The notes beneath the pieces were generated by a model, which ran no database searches, had not been told where the DNA came from, and was given only the letters and a program-made list of their open reading frames with translations. A stretch of DNA of 64,000 bases. Origin: CAYNHT01 sp964397485. Its GTDB lineage: Bacteria; Bacillota_I; Bacilli_A; RF39; UBA660. The translations under genes were made by a program, and so were the position numbers. Each line of letters opens with the position of its first letter. The first letter of the stretch is position 1. Where the stretch lies: positions 62,001 through 126,000 of the forward strand of contig CAYNHT010000001.1 of NCBI GenBank assembly GCA_964397485.1, read 5' to 3'. Shown piece by piece: positions 44,654 to 52,152 of the stretch.

Positions 44654-45464
44654 TCTAATGAAAGCTGATTTATTTAGAATATTAAAAGGTAAAGCCATTT
44701 ATGTCATGATAGTAGTTTTATTTATGTCATTATTGATGAGTTCATACACACTTTTACCTTTAAACGTAGGAATTAACGTAGATAGTGTTGATTATAATGC
44801 GATAGGGGAAATTAATAGTATTTCTGATATGAGACAGTATATGATGGAAAACATGGATGTAAATCTTGATCAGTTAATAATGGGGAAGAGTTCCTATTTA
44901 TACTACTTCTTTATAGCAATAGTTATAATAGTAGTATGTTCAGATTTTAGTCATGGGACAGTCAAGAATGTCATATCAACATCCATTTCAAGAAGAAAAT
45001 ATTACCTATCAAAATTATTATTATCATTAGGACTAGGTACGATATTGATCCTAATCAATACTTATGGAATGTATTTTTTAAATATAATAATAAATAATGC
45101 AAAATTTACCTCAGGTATAGATTCAATTAGTTTAATAATGGTAAGACAACTACCAATGCTATATGGTATAATAAGCGTACTAGTATGTATTGCTTTCCTT
45201 GTAAAAAGGACTGCGCTTTTTAATGGAATATCAATTCCAATGATTATGGGTATTCAATTAGCACTATATTTAATTATCACATTATTTAGTTTGGATGCGG
45301 CAAAAGTGCTTAATTTTGAATTTGAAACGATTATATATAACTTATCAGATTCAACCTTATTTACCAATTCATATATACTAAAAAGTACATTACTAGGATT
45401 TACTTATTTATTATTATCAAGTATAATTGGAATATTTCATTTCAAACGTTGTGAAATAAAATAA
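44646..45464 (+). CDS. ABC-2 type transporter permease
   Basis: 272-residue membrane protein with six predicted helices, of the ABC-2/BcrB-like group: N-terminal KADLFRILKGKAIYVMIVVLF and the central block DFSHGTVKNVISTSISRRKYYLSKLL, the typical coupling region. It overlaps the ATPase gene by 8 nt, showing one complex. The ATG at 44646 is 11 nt after AAAGGAG. Confidence 0.85.
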   Translation: MLNLMKADLFRILKGKAIYVMIVVLFMSLLMSSYTLLPLNVGINVDSVDYNAIGEINSISDMRQYMMENMDVNLDQLIMGKSSYLYYFFIAIVIIVVCSDFSHGTVKNVISTSISRRKYYLSKLLLSLGLGTILILINTYGMYFLNIIINNAKFTSGIDSISLIMVRQLPMLYGIISVLVCIAFLVKRTALFNGISIPMIMGIQLALYLIITLFSLDAAKVLNFEFETIIYNLSDSTLFTNSYILKSTLLGFTYLLLSSIIGIFHFKRCEIK

Positions 45465-45481
45465 AAGGAGATGACAGCAAT

Positions 45482-46372
45482 ATGATGATTATTACTTACT
45501 TTTTAGCAATAATACTTCTTATTGCTGTTATTTATATAATATATTTAGAATATAACATCAAACAAATAAAAAATGATTTACTAAAAAAGGTTCATATGGA
45601 TACAAACACGATAATCACATCATCAACCGGCAATAAAAACATATGCAATTTAGTAAATGAAATTAATATTATGATTAAATATTTTAGAGAAAGCAAAATA
45701 GAAATTGAAAGAAAAAATAGAAATCTTAATTGCGCTATTACAAATATTTCTCATGATTTAAGAACTCCACTTACTTCAGCTTTAGGTTACGTAGAATTGT
45801 TACAAAACAGTGATTTAAGTGAAACAGAAAAACAAAAATATGAGAAAATAATTGAAAATAAACTATTAAGATTATCAAACTTAATAAATGATTTTTTTGA
45901 ATTTTCTAAAATAGTTTCAGGCAATGAAAAAATTAGAACATCAAAAGTAAACGTTACTAACATATTAGAAAATTCTGTAGTTTCTTATTATGACGATTAT
46001 AATTCACAAAAGAGAAAAATAATTTTAAATATTTCTGATAATTTATCGATTAATAGTAACATTAACTTATTAACAAGAATATTTGATAATCTAATCATTA
46101 ATGCTTTAAAACATGGCGAGGGAGATTTAACTATTAATGTTAAAAATAAAAAATCATTAATATTAGAATTTAGTAATAATATTGTTTATAAAGATGTAGA
46201 TACTAATAAAATATTCGATGAATTTTATACTTCTGATATATCACGAACAAAAGGGAACACTGGACTTGGACTCGCTATTGTAAAAGAATTTGTTCATCTG
46301 CTTGGTGGCAAGGTATATGCAAAATTAAAAAATAACAAATTAACAATAACCATTGAATTAAAAAATACATAA
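45482..46372 (+). CDS. Sensor histidine kinase
   Basis: 296-residue membrane kinase. One clear N-terminal helix (ITYFLAIILLIAVIYIIYL) and almost no extracellular loop, so it probably senses in the membrane or through the ABC transporter. HisKA has H91 in NISHDLRTPLTSALGY. The ATPase has the N box (FDNLIINALKHGEG), a degenerate G1 box (NKIFDEFYTSD) and GNTGLGLAIVKEF. It is the probable partner of the regulator at 42465. Two ATGs at 45482/45485 are equally possible. Confidence 0.9.
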   Translation: MMIITYFLAIILLIAVIYIIYLEYNIKQIKNDLLKKVHMDTNTIITSSTGNKNICNLVNEINIMIKYFRESKIEIERKNRNLNCAITNISHDLRTPLTSALGYVELLQNSDLSETEKQKYEKIIENKLLRLSNLINDFFEFSKIVSGNEKIRTSKVNVTNILENSVVSYYDDYNSQKRKIILNISDNLSINSNINLLTRIFDNLIINALKHGEGDLTINVKNKKSLILEFSNNIVYKDVDTNKIFDEFYTSDISRTKGNTGLGLAIVKEFVHLLGGKVYAKLKNNKLTITIELKNT

Positions 46373-46454
46373 AAAAATATATATATATAAATCTAGTAAA
46401 CAATATATAGTAGAAAATCAAAGAATAAATTTGCTATTTTTTTTACAAAAAGTA

Positions 46455-46483
46455 TTGTTAAACTCAAGAAAATTTGCTATAAT
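46455..46483 (+). promoter_or_regulatory. Promoter of tRNA-Met
   Basis: TTGTTA (46455-46460), 17-nt spacer, TGCTATAAT (TATAAT 46478-46483), 21 nt before the mature tRNA. Confidence 0.8.
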
Positions 46484-46504
46484 TAATTTGCTTGAGTTTT
46501 AAAT

Positions 46505-46581
46505 GGCGATGTAGCTCAGCTGGCTAGAGCGTCCGGTTCATACCCGGAAGGTCGGGGGTTCGATCCCCTCCGTCGCTACCA
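46505..46581 (+). tRNA. tRNA-Met (CAU), elongator type
   Basis: 77-nt cloverleaf with encoded CCA. Acceptor GGCGATG pairs with CGTCGCT (G1-U72 wobble). The D arm is GCTCAGCTGGCTAGAGC. The anticodon stem TCCGG/CCGGA encloses loop TTCATAC (anticodon CAT). The T arm is GGGGGTTCGATCCCCTC. The anticodon stem lacks the three G-C pairs of initiator tRNA, and the sequence closely follows the Bacillus elongator tRNA-Met. A tRNA-Ile2 (lysidine-modified CAU) is less likely. Confidence 0.95.
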
Positions 46582-46592
46582 AATATGAAAGC

Positions 46593-46617
46593 AAACCTTA
46601 CTTTGTAAGGTTTTTTT
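46593..46617 (+). terminator. Terminator after tRNA-Met
   Basis: Perfect stem AAACCTTAC/GTAAGGTTT with TTT loop and T run. Confidence 0.9.
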
Positions 46618-46637
46618 ATTGTTTTATTTTTGATATA

Positions 46638-46646
46638 TGATATAAT
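46638..46646 (+). promoter_or_regulatory. Extended -10 promoter of the 46676 gene
   Basis: TGATATAAT, 29 nt before the ATG. Confidence 0.6.
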
Positions 46647-46675
46647 AAGTCTCAAAAAGAGGGGGATTTTGGATT

Positions 46676-47695
46676 ATGAAAAATAAAGATGTTATTAATT
46701 TAAAAATCAATATAGGTGAATTGCTTTTTGATGAACTTATAAAAATATTCGAAGACACTTTTTGTAAGCTAAAAGGTAAGGAATTAATTCAAAGAATGAA
46801 AGAAGAAAAAATGCTTGGTCGTAAAACCAAATATGATATGATCTTTATTGAATGGCTTAGGAATGACTATAACAGCGTTCTTTTTGCTAATAGTGCTATT
46901 GAAATATTTGAAAAATATAAATTGGATGACAAACAACAATATTTATTTTTGAAAAAAGCTAGTATGTTTGGAGTAAGTATGAGTTATCAAGATAAGAGTT
47001 TACTAACAAAAAATATTGTAAAATATTTTGACAACAAATGGCTTCGAGATTTTTATCATGGGTTACAACTTCAGGAATTAGCTAATATATTATCATTAGG
47101 CGGAAATATGAAATTTTACAAGTACATTAAATCTTTAGCTGACTATGATGAAAAAACAGGTTATATAGCAAAAAACCTAGCTGAGAATATGACATTACCA
47201 AACAAAGTTGATTATTGTAAAGAAGTTAAAAATAACAAGCACATTAATGTATTTAATGAAGTTTATGATGATGCTTGTGTTTATGAAAAATGGCCAACAA
47301 AAATTAGGAGTTTAGTCTATGGTAATGATCCTTTTGATATTCCTAATCCAATTCAATATCTGAATCAAACTAACCTTATTAGTTTAGTTAAAAGCATTTA
47401 TGTATATGGATCTGGGTCTGATGAAGAAACGCATGAAAGAGTTAAAGAATTTTATGATGTCATTACTAACAGAGTTTCGAAAGGTGAGTTAATCTTATAT
47501 GATTATCAAAATACAACATTGAGAAATATAAAAAATGAAAGTACACCTAATTTAAAACTTTATCAAAATGCTCCATATACCAACTATGTGTTAGAACATT
47601 TTAAAGATCCACCAAAAAATGAGGATGATCTTGATGTGAAGGTTCTTAAAAAATTAATCCTATATGCTCCTGCTGATGAAAGAAAAGTATTATAA
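46676..47695 (+). CDS. Protein of unknown function
   Basis: Unrecognised 339-residue soluble protein without signal peptide or membrane helix. The N-terminal half is mostly helical (GKELIQRMKEEKMLGRKTKYDM, WLRDFYHGLQLQELANIL). The C-terminal half contains KIRSLVYGNDPFDIPNPIQYL and YVYGSGSDEETHERVKEFYD. No catalytic motif is recognised. Monocistronic, with AGAGGGGG before the ATG, own promoter and terminator. Confidence 0.65.
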   Translation: MKNKDVINLKINIGELLFDELIKIFEDTFCKLKGKELIQRMKEEKMLGRKTKYDMIFIEWLRNDYNSVLFANSAIEIFEKYKLDDKQQYLFLKKASMFGVSMSYQDKSLLTKNIVKYFDNKWLRDFYHGLQLQELANILSLGGNMKFYKYIKSLADYDEKTGYIAKNLAENMTLPNKVDYCKEVKNNKHINVFNEVYDDACVYEKWPTKIRSLVYGNDPFDIPNPIQYLNQTNLISLVKSIYVYGSGSDEETHERVKEFYDVITNRVSKGELILYDYQNTTLRNIKNESTPNLKLYQNAPYTNYVLEHFKDPPKNEDDLDVKVLKKLILYAPADERKVL

Positions 47696-47701
47696 TGAAT
47701 T

Positions 47702-47731
47702 AAAAATTCATCTATTTATAGGTGATTTTTT
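47702..47731 (+). terminator. Terminator after the 46676 gene
   Basis: Inverted repeat TCATCTAT/ATAGGTGA flanked by A and T tracts (AAAAAT before, TTTTT after). Confidence 0.65.
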
Positions 47732-47742
47732 AATAATTAATA

Positions 47743-47751
47743 TGTTATAAT
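47743..47751 (+). promoter_or_regulatory. Extended -10 promoter of the 47784 gene
   Basis: TGTTATAAT (TGnTATAAT), 32 nt before the ATG. Confidence 0.55.
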
Positions 47752-47783
47752 TATATAGTATTAAAATGTGAAAGAGGTTTTTT

Positions 47784-48650
47784 ATGAGTGAAAAGAAAAT
47801 TTTAACGTTGATTTCGTATTCAATTATATTTTTATCTTTTATAGTGGCTGCTATTGGATTATTTTGGAGTGAAAGTAGTAGTCCATATTCTTATGTTACA
47901 CACAGGGGCGAAAGTGTAGAAATATATAATCAAGGATTATATAAATATGATTCATTATTAGTAGGATCAGGAAATAGGGGAACTGATGCAGCTATTTTAG
48001 GTATTTGCATTCCTTTGCTTTTATTAGCCGTAAATTTATATTTAAAAGGTAAAAATAAGGCCAAAGTGTTCCTGTCAGGTGTACTAGTGTCATTTTTATA
48101 CTTGTACGCTACATATGCCATTAAAATGGCGTATAACAGTTTCTTTCTACTTTATGTAATTTTGTTTTCATTAAGCCTTTATGGGTTTATAATTTCTTAT
48201 AAGGATATCTATAGCAAAGGTTCAGAAAGTTTATTTAGCAACGATTATAATAAAAAATGGATTGGTATATTTTTAATAGTAATGGGACTATTCACGGGAA
48301 TTGCATGGGTAGCTGAACCTGCAATTAGTTTATTTACTGATTTTGTTCCTGTTTTAGAAATATATCCATCGTTATTTACTCATGCAGTAGATGCTGCTAT
48401 CATGGTTCCTATTTTTATTGTTTCAGGAGTTATGATACTTAAGAAAAATAAAAAAGGATATATTCTTGGAATTCCATTATTATTTGTAACTGCATCACTT
48501 GTACCAATGGTAATTAGCATGACGGCAAGTCAGATTATGGCAGGTGTTCAAATAACTTTACAACAGTTTATTAGTTTGGTTGTTAGTTTTGTAATTATGG
48601 GAGCTTTTGCCGTACTAGCAAATATTTCAATAATTAAAAATATAAAGTAA
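47784..48650 (+). CDS. Eight-helix membrane protein of unknown function
   Basis: 288-residue polytopic membrane protein. Helix 1 (about 7-29) is followed by an extracytoplasmic loop (SSSPYSYVTHRGESVEIYNQ). Seven further helices follow to residue 284. No transporter signature is recognised. Only the small hairpin at 48647 and 61 nt separate it from the ABC-F gene. Confidence 0.68.
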   Translation: MSEKKILTLISYSIIFLSFIVAAIGLFWSESSSPYSYVTHRGESVEIYNQGLYKYDSLLVGSGNRGTDAAILGICIPLLLLAVNLYLKGKNKAKVFLSGVLVSFLYLYATYAIKMAYNSFFLLYVILFSLSLYGFIISYKDIYSKGSESLFSNDYNKKWIGIFLIVMGLFTGIAWVAEPAISLFTDFVPVLEIYPSLFTHAVDAAIMVPIFIVSGVMILKKNKKGYILGIPLLFVTASLVPMVISMTASQIMAGVQITLQQFISLVVSFVIMGAFAVLANISIIKNIK

Positions 48651-48668
48651 GTATTACTTGCTTTTTTC
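48647..48668 (+). terminator. Weak terminator after the 47784 gene
   Basis: AAGTAAG/CTTGCTT hairpin followed by TTTTTT. Confidence 0.55.
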
Positions 48669-48711
48669 TTTTATTTACGATAAAATCTAATGGAAATGGA
48701 TGTGTTATTAA

Positions 48712-50298
48712 ATGTTAAGTGTAAACAACATGGGATTAAAATTTCAAACTAAAGTATTGTTTGATAATGTAAATTTAAAATTCGAAAATGGTAATTGTTA
48801 TGGTTTGATTGGTGCTAATGGTGCTGGAAAATCAACTTTTTTAAAGATATTAAGTGGAGAAATAGATTCTACCAAAGGTGATGTTACAATCGGTAAAAAC
48901 GAACGTATATCAGTATTAAAGCAAAATCATAATGCCTATAACGACTATACTGTTTTAGAAACTGTAATAATGGGTAATAGTAAATTATATAAAGTTATGA
49001 AAGAGAAAGAGGCTATATATTCTAAAGAAGAGTTTACTGAAGAAGACGGCATAAAAGCTGGTGATTTAGAAGCTGAATTTGCTGAGATGGACGGCTGGAT
49101 GGCTGATACTAATGCTGCCATACTTCTAGCGGGGATTGGTATTGAAAATAACCTACATGATAAGTTAATGAATGAATTAACAGGTGCCGAAAAGGTGAAA
49201 GTATTATTAGCTCAAGCATTATTTGGTGAACCTGATATTCTATTATTGGATGAGCCAACCAACAACTTAGATATAGATGCTAAAATATGGTTAGAAGAGT
49301 TTCTGATCAACTTTCCTAATACTGTAATAGTCGTATCGCATGATAGACATTTTCTAAACAAAATATGTACTCATATTGTTGATATTGATTATGAAAAAAT
49401 TACTATGTATATAGGCAATTATGACTTTTGGTATGAATCAAGTCAATTATTATTAAGACAAATGAAAGAATCTAATAAGAAAAAAGAAGATAAAATAAGT
49501 GAGTTGCAGGATTTTATTAGAAGGTTCTCTGCTAATGCCTCAAAAAGTAAACAAGCTACATCTCGTAAGAAATTGTTAGAAAAAATTGTTCTTGATGAAA
49601 TAAAACCATCAACTAGAAAATATCCTTATATTAATTTTAAAATAGATCGCAATTTAGGTAGAGATGTTTTAGAACTTCAAAAAATAAATTATTCTATTAA
49701 TGGTACTAGGATAATAAATAATTTTAATTTAACAGTATCACCAAATGAAAAAATAGCATTCATTGGTAATGAAATTGCTGTAACGGCACTATTTAAAATA
49801 CTTAATGAAGAAATCACTGATTTTGAAGGAAATATAAAATGGGGGACATCAGTTCAAAAAGAATATTATCCTAAAAATTATGATGCTTTCTTTCAAAAAG
49901 AAAATAGTTTACTTACTTGGTTACAACAATATTCATATGATACTTCCGAATCTTTTTTAAGAGGATTTCTAGGCAGAATGTTATTTTCAGGTGATGAAGT
50001 TTTTAAAAGTGTTAAAGTATTATCGGGTGGTGAAAAAGCACGTTGTATGTTCTCTAAAATGATGATAAACGGTTGTAATACTATTATTTTGGATGATCCT
50101 ACCAATCATTTAGATATTGAATCAATAACTGCATTAAATAACGAATTAGTTAGTTATAAAGGCTGTATACTATTCTCATCACATGACCACGAGCTGCTTA
50201 GTACAGTGGCAAATAGAATAATTGAAATTAAAGATGATGGAACATATGTAGATAAAATGTGTACATATGATGAATATCTTGATATAATTAAGAAATAA
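48712..50298 (+). CDS. ABC-F family ATPase (YkpA/YbiT-like)
   Basis: 528-residue soluble twin-ATPase without membrane part, of the ribosome-acting ABC-F class. NBD1: Walker A GANGAGKST (34-42), signature ELTGAEKVKV instead of LSGGQ, Walker B DILLLDEPTNNLD, H-loop VVSHDRHFL. The linker helices (about 245-300) carry basic residues. NBD2: signature LSGGEKARC, Walker B TIILDDPTNHLD, H-loop FSSHDHELL. The NBD2 Walker A is degenerate (GNEIAVTALF, no GK[ST]) and has Asp instead of the catalytic Glu. It might act as translation factor or in antibiotic protection. Confidence 0.85.
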   Translation: MLSVNNMGLKFQTKVLFDNVNLKFENGNCYGLIGANGAGKSTFLKILSGEIDSTKGDVTIGKNERISVLKQNHNAYNDYTVLETVIMGNSKLYKVMKEKEAIYSKEEFTEEDGIKAGDLEAEFAEMDGWMADTNAAILLAGIGIENNLHDKLMNELTGAEKVKVLLAQALFGEPDILLLDEPTNNLDIDAKIWLEEFLINFPNTVIVVSHDRHFLNKICTHIVDIDYEKITMYIGNYDFWYESSQLLLRQMKESNKKKEDKISELQDFIRRFSANASKSKQATSRKKLLEKIVLDEIKPSTRKYPYINFKIDRNLGRDVLELQKINYSINGTRIINNFNLTVSPNEKIAFIGNEIAVTALFKILNEEITDFEGNIKWGTSVQKEYYPKNYDAFFQKENSLLTWLQQYSYDTSESFLRGFLGRMLFSGDEVFKSVKVLSGGEKARCMFSKMMINGCNTIILDDPTNHLDIESITALNNELVSYKGCILFSSHDHELLSTVANRIIEIKDDGTYVDKMCTYDEYLDIIKK

Positions 50299-50314
50299 TA
50301 ATTGAGGTGATTTT

Positions 50315-50887
50315 ATGACAGAAGCGGAAATTATTAAATCCTTTCAATATGAAGGATTCGATATAAGTTCATATGCAAATAATATACAAATTGTTGACAG
50401 TGATGATTGTAAATTAATTGATAAAGATAAAAAGGCTATAGTGACAACATCAACTTTTAGTTGTGCTAATATACTAGTATACAATAAAAATTTCGCTTTT
50501 CTTGTTCATATGTTTCCTTCTGAAACAGTTGGTAAAAATAATAAATTTGATACTAGAGTAGAATATTTAAAAAAACTATTTTTAGAAAAACAAGTAAGCG
50601 AAGTCAATGTTATGGTGTCTTTAGGTGCATCGATTGATTATGAAAAGAATATGAATTTTCATAATCTTGATCACATCAATAATAAATTAAATGGGTTAGC
50701 TGATTTTTGTCAAGACAATAATATAGTGTTAAATATGTTACCTACAATTAGAAGTAAATATTTGTTATTTGATTTAGAAAAACAATTATTAATCGTTGAT
50801 AATGAAGAAAAAAAAGCTATAGAAATTAATAAACTTGAATTATTAAAAAACCAACTTACTAATTTTTCTTCAAAGAAGAGCAAATAA
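50315..50887 (+). CDS. Protein of unknown function
   Basis: 190-residue soluble protein, cotranscribed with the ABC-F gene (16 nt apart, GAGGTGAT ribosome site). The segment VTTSTFSCANILVYNKNFAFLVHMFPSE has the strand-helix-strand look and Cys/His placement of CheD-like deamidases, but no chemotaxis gene is near and overall similarity is too weak to assign. The C terminus is basic (NFSSKKSK). Function unknown. Confidence 0.62.
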   Translation: MTEAEIIKSFQYEGFDISSYANNIQIVDSDDCKLIDKDKKAIVTTSTFSCANILVYNKNFAFLVHMFPSETVGKNNKFDTRVEYLKKLFLEKQVSEVNVMVSLGASIDYEKNMNFHNLDHINNKLNGLADFCQDNNIVLNMLPTIRSKYLLFDLEKQLLIVDNEEKKAIEINKLELLKNQLTNFSSKKSK

Positions 50888-50899
50888 TTAAAATTTTTG

Positions 50900-50934
50900 A
50901 AAACATTATTCTTTTTATAAGGTAATGTTTTTTT
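50900..50934 (+). terminator. Terminator after the 50315 gene
   Basis: Stem AAAACATTA/TAATGTTTT with 14-nt loop and T run. Confidence 0.75.
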
Positions 50935-50991
50935 ATGTATTAATTACTGTTATTATATAGTTTTATTATATATGTATGAAGTGAAATGTTA

Positions 50992-51000
50992 CATAAAATA
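50992..51000 (+). promoter_or_regulatory. CATAnnnTA element before the collagen-like gene
   Basis: CATAAAATA ends 16 nt before the ATG at 51017. It fits the -10 pattern of late mother-cell sigma factors (SigK: CATAnnnTA). No matching -35 is seen. Confidence 0.3.
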
Positions 51001-51016
51001 TTTTAGGAGGGGAAAT

Positions 51017-51436
51017 ATGGATTCATATGAAAAGGCATTAAAAAAAATTAGAGCTGACCAAAAGTGTAGGCCTCGTATTAATTGTTGTTGTCCTGTTATT
51101 GGACCTATCGGACCAACCGGGCCGACTGGGCCTGCTGGTGGACCTACAGGACCTACAGGACCTACAGGACCCCAAGGTGTTGAAGGAATTCAGGGACCCA
51201 TTGGACCTACCGGACCTCAGGGTACTCAAGGGATTCAGGGAATTCAAGGTCCTATTGGACCTACAGGACCTCAAGGACCTCAAGGAATTCAGGGAATTCA
51301 AGGACCTATTGGCCCAACCGGGCCCCAAGGTAATGAGGGATACAAGGACCTACAGGACCTCAAGGCATTCAAGGAATTCAGGGACCGACTGGACCCACAG
51401 GACCGGTTGCAAATACTACATCATGTTTATGTGTAG
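51017..51436 (+). CDS. Collagen-like repeat protein, N-terminal part (frameshifted)
   Basis: Surface protein with a 30-residue N-terminal region (MDSYEKALKKIRADQKCRPR, then INCCCP with three Cys), followed by about 25 Gly-X-Y triplets of the form GPIGPTGPTGP and QGIQGIQ. This layout is like BclA-type exosporium filament proteins of spore formers. The triplets stop abruptly at about 51340, where one base is missing. The frame then runs into a junk tail (YKDLQDLKAF) and stops at 51436. Restoring one base joins it to the 51442 ORF. The ATG at 51017 follows AGGAGGGG. Confidence 0.8.
   Translation: MDSYEKALKKIRADQKCRPRINCCCPVIGPIGPTGPTGPAGGPTGPTGPTGPQGVEGIQGPIGPTGPQGTQGIQGIQGPIGPTGPQGPQGIQGIQGPIGPTGPQGNEGYKDLQDLKAFKEFRDRLDPQDRLQILHHVYV
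51063..51408 (+). repeat. Gly-X-Y coding repeat array
   Basis: Tandem 9-nt based repeats (GGACCTACA and GGAATTCAA type units, such as 51148-51171 and 51229-51302) coding collagen triplets. Such arrays are prone to slippage and length variation. Confidence 0.8.
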
Positions 51437-51441
51437 CACAA

Positions 51442-51912
51442 ATGAGAAACATTATTGAACAAATCATCACCCTATATCCTGATGATAATTTAGTCGTAGC
51501 AATGGAAAGTGGTGATAATGCAAGTGGTAGAGCTGGTTCACTTATTCCAGGACCAAATGACAATCCAAACTCTGGGTTATTTCAATTAGTTAATAGTCAA
51601 GGAGATCCACAAGAAGCAATTTCACTATGCAGGATTGCATCAATTAGAATTACTAGCAGTGATTACAATGATTCTATTACATACTTACCGGCACCAACAC
51701 CTCCTTTAGTAGGTTGTGATGCTGATTGTGAGGCAGCAATACGGGAATATTTACCCGTTGGAACACAAAATGTTTCTATAAAAGCGGGCGGGCAAACTGT
51801 TGCAAATGGCGATGTTTTAATTAGCGAATTTGGAGTTGTAGTAATAGTCGAACAAGAAGAGAGTAATCCTGTTTTTGTTTCATTGTGTAAAACAGAAATT
51901 ATTAATTTATAA
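51442..51912 (+). CDS. C-terminal domain of the collagen-like protein, out of frame
   Basis: This frame is open from 51337 and continues the collagen triplets (GIQGPTGPQGIQGIQGPTG, then PVANTTSCLCVAQ) before the first ATG at 51442. The 156-residue domain starts MRNIIEQIITLYPDDNLVVAMESG and ends VVVIVEQEESNPVFVSLCKT. It is a beta-rich terminal domain of unrecognised type, not obviously C1q/TNF-like. No ribosome site precedes 51442, so this is most likely the 3' part of the 51017 gene and not a separate gene. Confidence 0.65.
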   Translation: MRNIIEQIITLYPDDNLVVAMESGDNASGRAGSLIPGPNDNPNSGLFQLVNSQGDPQEAISLCRIASIRITSSDYNDSITYLPAPTPPLVGCDADCEAAIREYLPVGTQNVSIKAGGQTVANGDVLISEFGVVVIVEQEESNPVFVSLCKTEIINL

Positions 51913-51921
51913 TTAATATTT

Positions 51922-51978
51922 AAACACTTACTTTTTTATAACTGAACAAAGTTATATAGAAAGTCTAGTGTTTTTTTT
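51922..51978 (+). terminator. Terminator after the collagen-like gene
   Basis: Outer stem AAACACT/AGTGTTT (51922-51928, 51967-51973) and inner stem ATAACT/AGTTAT, then a run of eight T. Confidence 0.7.
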
Positions 51979-52030
51979 GAAAAGATAATGTAATATTAAA
52001 TATCGTATATAAAAAATACCTGCCTTTTTT

Positions 52031-52060
52031 AAAAAGAACTGCTAATTAGCAGTTCTTTTT
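52031..52060. terminator. Palindromic bidirectional terminator
   Basis: Perfect 30-nt palindrome with arms AAAAAGAACTGCTAA and its complement, T-rich on both strands. It lies between the convergent collagen-like and asnB genes. Apart from this and the preceding hairpin, nothing is seen in 51979-52152. Confidence 0.82.
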
Positions 52061-52152
52061 AAAATTCATATTATTTGATCATCATAAAACGTTACCAATT
52101 AAATATATCTAGCAAGTACTATTTGCATTTTTTTATTGAAGAGATACATATT

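Noticed and set aside
46505..46581. Initiator tRNA or tRNA-Ile2
   Set aside because: The anticodon stem lacks the three consecutive G-C pairs of initiators. The body follows the elongator tRNA-Met pattern of Bacillus; Ile2 cannot be fully excluded without modification data but fits less well.
51063..51408. CRISPR or satellite-like repeat array
   Set aside because: The repeats are short 9-nt based units coding Gly-X-Y triplets in frame, without spacers.
51099..51458. Third reading frame through the collagen array, 119 codons
   Set aside because: Its product is a low-complexity Leu/Asp/Gln string, an artefact of the repeat. It has no ribosome site and no continuation into the C-terminal domain.
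51442..51912. Independent gene starting at the ATG at 51442
   Set aside because: There is no Shine-Dalgarno sequence, and the same frame continues upstream with collagen triplets to 51337, so it is better explained as the frameshifted 3' part of the 51017 gene.
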